Source of the DNA: Desulfobacterales bacterium
Lineage (GTDB): Bacteria; Desulfobacterota; DSM-4660; Desulfatiglandales; Desulfatiglandaceae
Direction: 5' to 3'
Assembly: GCA_022013615.1 (NCBI GenBank)
Contig: JAKLQB010000688.1
Span: forward strand, 1 to 7,304
DNA: 7,304 nucleotides
Of the stretch, positions 5,720 to 7,304 are shown piece after piece. The translations under genes were made by a program, and so were the position numbers. The notes beneath the pieces were generated by a model. The model made no database searches, was not told the origin of the DNA, and saw nothing but the letters and a program-made list of their open reading frames with translations. Numbering within the stretch: position 1 is the stretch's first letter; every line of letters starts with the position of its first letter.

Positions 5720-5745
5720 TCAATAATTTAGGAGGTAAAGAGAGT

Positions 5746-6354
5746 ATGGGAAAAAAAATGATGACCGGCATGATTGTCTTGGCCTTTATTTGTTCGTCCT
5801 TTTTGCTGATGACATCCTGTGCAAAAAAACAGATTCAGGTATCTGAGCCTGTTCAACCGGCAACTCAGGAAATGAAGGCTGGGGAAGACGAGGCTGCCAA
5901 GGCAAAGGCTGCGGAAGAGGCCAAAAGTGCGGCCGAACAAGAAGCCAGGGCGGAGGCCGAACGGCAGGCCAGGCTTAGAGAACTTAAGGTGGCACAAACA
6001 TTGGCTGATGAAATCCGCAATTTTGAATCTGAGAATATCTACTTTGCATTCGACAGGTCGGATTTGACGGATGAGTCTAAGTCCGCTTTGAGGGAAAAAG
6101 GGAACTGGCTTCGGGCTAACGGAGACTATTCCGTTAACATTTCGGGCAATTGTGACAATAGAGGTACCGCCGAATACAACCTCGCTCTGGGTGAGAGGAG
6201 AGCACACGCGGCCAAGAAATTCCTTATGGGCTTAGGAATCTCGGAAAATCGTTTGGCAACAATCAGCTATGGCGAAGAGAGACCGGTCGATCCTGGGAAT
6301 AACGAGGAGGCCTGGGCAAAGAACAGGAATGATCAGTTCACATTGACTAAGTAA
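5746..6354 (+). CDS. pal: Pal, peptidoglycan-associated outer-membrane lipoprotein
   Basis: Pal is anchored in the outer membrane by its lipid and binds the peptide stem of peptidoglycan through an OmpA-type domain; TolB and TolA control its mobility. The 202-residue product has a lipoprotein signal with basic start MGKK, hydrophobic core 8–22, and a lipobox-like LLMTSC with C25 as the lipidated residue. Met at -3 is less common than Leu. A charged Ala/Glu/Arg-rich helix spans about 43–90 and makes the protein longer than E. coli Pal (173). The OmpA domain (about 96–202) has IYFAFDRSDLTDES, then NISGNCDNRGTAEYNLALGERRA with D137 and R152 as the expected diaminopimelate-binding pair, then ISYGEERP and AKNRNDQF. 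Two positions depart from the common consensus: N135 in place of the His of GH-x-D, and N in place of the second Arg of NRR. Start is set by GGAGG ten bases upstream. Confidence 0.95.
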   Translation: MGKKMMTGMIVLAFICSSFLLMTSCAKKQIQVSEPVQPATQEMKAGEDEAAKAKAAEEAKSAAEQEARAEAERQARLRELKVAQTLADEIRNFESENIYFAFDRSDLTDESKSALREKGNWLRANGDYSVNISGNCDNRGTAEYNLALGERRAHAAKKFLMGLGISENRLATISYGEERPVDPGNNEEAWAKNRNDQFTLTK

Positions 6355-6400
6355 TCACCACAAACATTTGTTTAAATGGTTAATTGTGATTTGTGAAGCG

Positions 6401-6432
6401 ATCTCATCAAAGAAATGGCTTTGATGTAAGAT
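6401..6432 (+). other. Hairpin downstream of pal
   Basis: CATCAAAG (6405–6412) pairs perfectly with CTTTGATG (6419–6426) around a six-base loop. ATCT (6401–6404) and AGAT (6429–6432) extend it after a two-base bulge. It is not followed by a T-run, so it is not a terminator by itself; it may protect the 3' end of the pal transcript from exonucleases. Confidence 0.5.
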
Positions 6433-6451
6433 AGAGATGTTAATCAAACGC

Positions 6452-6474
6452 GCCGGCCTGTGTAACAGGCCGGC
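6452..6474 (+). terminator. Strong GC hairpin between pal and cpoB, probable terminator or attenuator
   Basis: GCCGGCCTG (6452–6460) and CAGGCCGGC (6466–6474) form a perfect 9-bp stem, nearly all G-C, with loop TGTAA. The following bases (ATATGTTCTT) are only partly T, so termination is likely incomplete. It lies 97 bases after the pal stop and 27 before cpoB. That position would let pal be made in excess of cpoB if both share the pal promoter. Confidence 0.6.
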
Positions 6475-6501
6475 ATATGTTCTTAGTAACGTATTGAGAA
6501 T

Positions 6502-7304
6502 ATGACACTACCAGTATCATACAAAAGGGGCTTAATTCATTTGGGGGTATTGATTTTTTCACTCATTCCCCTTTCCTCCTGTGTGACTTCCCAGCAGGAT
6601 CTTCTGTATGTGAACGATCAGCTTGTGGCGCTGAATTCCAGAGTAAATAAAATTGAAGAATCCATGGGCACAAAGCTCTCCAGCGAGCTGGATTACAAGT
6701 TGGAATCGGTCCGTGACAGCCAGGCTGAGGCTGGAGCTGATATTGACAAAATCAGAGGAGAAATACAGGCCCTGTCAGGCCGTGTGGAAGACAACAGTCG
6801 CTTGGTAAAACATACTATTGAAAGGGATACGACCAACCAGGATGCCTTGAAGGAGAAACTGTCTGCACTCACTGCGCGACTGACCGAACTCGAATTAGAG
6901 ATGAAGCAGTTACAGGGACACCTCGGTCTCAAAATGTCAGAGGGTCAGAGAGAGCAATTTGCGCACAAGGGCCCTTTGGAACCCAAAGAGCCCTTAAAGA
7001 AACCGCCGGTTATTGAAGAAAGTCCGGCCCTTTCCGAAACCCAGCTCTATGAAACAACACTTGAAACCTACAAAAAAGCCCAATACGATCAGGCCCTTAT
7101 TGGCTTCAAGAGTTTCATTGAGAAATACCCCAAGTCAGACCTCGCCGATAATGCTCAATTCTGGGTTGGGGAATGCTATATGGGCTTGAACCAGTATGAG
7201 CAGGCTATTTTGGCGTACCAGGAAGTGATAAAAAAATATCCCAAGGGGAATAAAGTGCCCAATGCCATGCTTCGACAGGCCTTTGCCTTTTACGAGATAA
7301 AGGA
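6502..7304 (+). CDS. cpoB: CpoB (YbgF), Tol-Pal-associated coiled-coil/TPR protein, predicted lipoprotein (3'-partial)
   Basis: CpoB links peptidoglycan synthesis to outer-membrane constriction and binds TolA in E. coli. The frame is open from ATG 6502 to the window edge, giving at least 267 residues. A stop (TAA 6487–6489) upstream leaves this as the first ATG; the ribosome site is weak (TGAG at 6495–6498). The N-terminus has basic residues (YKRG), a hydrophobic core and a classic lipobox LSSC with C27, so it should be a lipoprotein, whereas E. coli CpoB is a soluble periplasmic protein. Residues about 29–145 form a heptad-rich coiled coil (LLYVNDQLVALNSRVNKIEE and later LKEKLSALTARLTELELEM). 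A Pro/Lys/Glu linker leads to TPR repeats from about 183: YKKAQYDQALIGFKSFIEKYP, then DNAQFWVGECYMGLNQYEQAI. About one more TPR should lie beyond the edge. Confidence 0.9.
   Translation, partial: MTLPVSYKRGLIHLGVLIFSLIPLSSCVTSQQDLLYVNDQLVALNSRVNKIEESMGTKLSSELDYKLESVRDSQAEAGADIDKIRGEIQALSGRVEDNSRLVKHTIERDTTNQDALKEKLSALTARLTELELEMKQLQGHLGLKMSEGQREQFAHKGPLEPKEPLKKPPVIEESPALSETQLYETTLETYKKAQYDQALIGFKSFIEKYPKSDLADNAQFWVGECYMGLNQYEQAILAYQEVIKKYPKGNKVPNAMLRQAFAFYEIK

Larger units (their letters stand above)
5488..5745 (+). other. AT-rich 258-bp intergenic region between tolB and pal
   Basis: No gene was found here. The first ~100 bases are very AT-rich. They include a perfect TTTTATAAAA palindrome (5522–5531) and the inverted repeat AAGTAT/ATACTT (5535–5540 and 5550–5555). 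A weak -35-like TTGAAA lies at 5554–5559, with only a poor -10 (TAATAA, 5577–5582) after it. A 16-codon reading frame at 5573 starts directly on an AAAGGAG with no spacing and is not credible. The right end holds the pal promoter candidate. The sharp drop in GC against the flanking genes fits a promoter region that keeps pal separate from tolQRAB. No convincing intrinsic terminator for tolB is present. Confidence 0.6.

Noticed and set aside
5728..6207. 159-codon minus-strand frame opposite pal
   Set aside because: It mirrors the Ala/Glu-rich pal coding sequence; its Leu/Phe/Arg-rich translation is typical of an antisense shadow.
1..7304. Mobile element, CRISPR array, tRNA or toxin-antitoxin system
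   Set aside because: No terminal inverted repeats with a transposase, no regularly spaced direct repeats, no cloverleaf, and no small gene pair were found; every sizeable gene has a housekeeping identity.

Overview
This window holds two functional blocks, both on the + strand. It looks like chromosomal DNA of a Gram-negative bacterium of the deltaproteobacterial (Desulfobacterota) type, probably an anaerobe such as a sulfate reducer. That placement is an inference from the MoeA–PBP fusion beside a ModE-type regulator and MobB, from the style of the Tol proteins, and from mid-range base composition. No 16S or other taxonomic marker is present.

Block 1 (1–1838) is a molybdenum/tungsten-cofactor cluster. 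It contains the 3' part of a MoeA-type molybdopterin molybdenumtransferase fused to a PBP-like (molybdate-binding-protein-like) domain. Three bases later comes a small stand-alone ModE-type winged-helix protein that lacks the usual molybdate-binding TOBE domains. A mobB gene (GTP-binding adaptor for guanine-dinucleotide cofactor synthesis) follows. The block ends in a hairpin plus T-tract that looks like an intrinsic terminator (1918–1970).

Block 2 (1981–7304) is a tol-pal cell-envelope cluster in the order tolQ, tolR, tolA, tolB, pal, cpoB (ybgF). TolQ, TolR and TolA form the inner-membrane, proton-motive-force-driven machine. TolB is the periplasmic beta-propeller, Pal the outer-membrane lipoprotein that binds peptidoglycan, and CpoB a coiled-coil/TPR partner that is cut by the right edge. 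Together they support outer-membrane constriction and integrity during division. tolQ and pal are each preceded by the same extended -10 sequence (TGGTATAAA) at a similar distance from the start codon. This suggests two transcription units, tolQRAB and pal(-cpoB). The pal–cpoB gap carries two strong hairpins that could reduce cpoB expression relative to pal.

No mobile element, CRISPR array, tRNA or rRNA was seen. The core is conserved and well known, and I did not find a clearly new system. The more unusual points are the split regulator/sensor arrangement in the molybdenum block, a palindrome-rich insert in the TolQ cytoplasmic loop, competing hairpins inside the tolB signal-peptide region, and the lipobox on CpoB.
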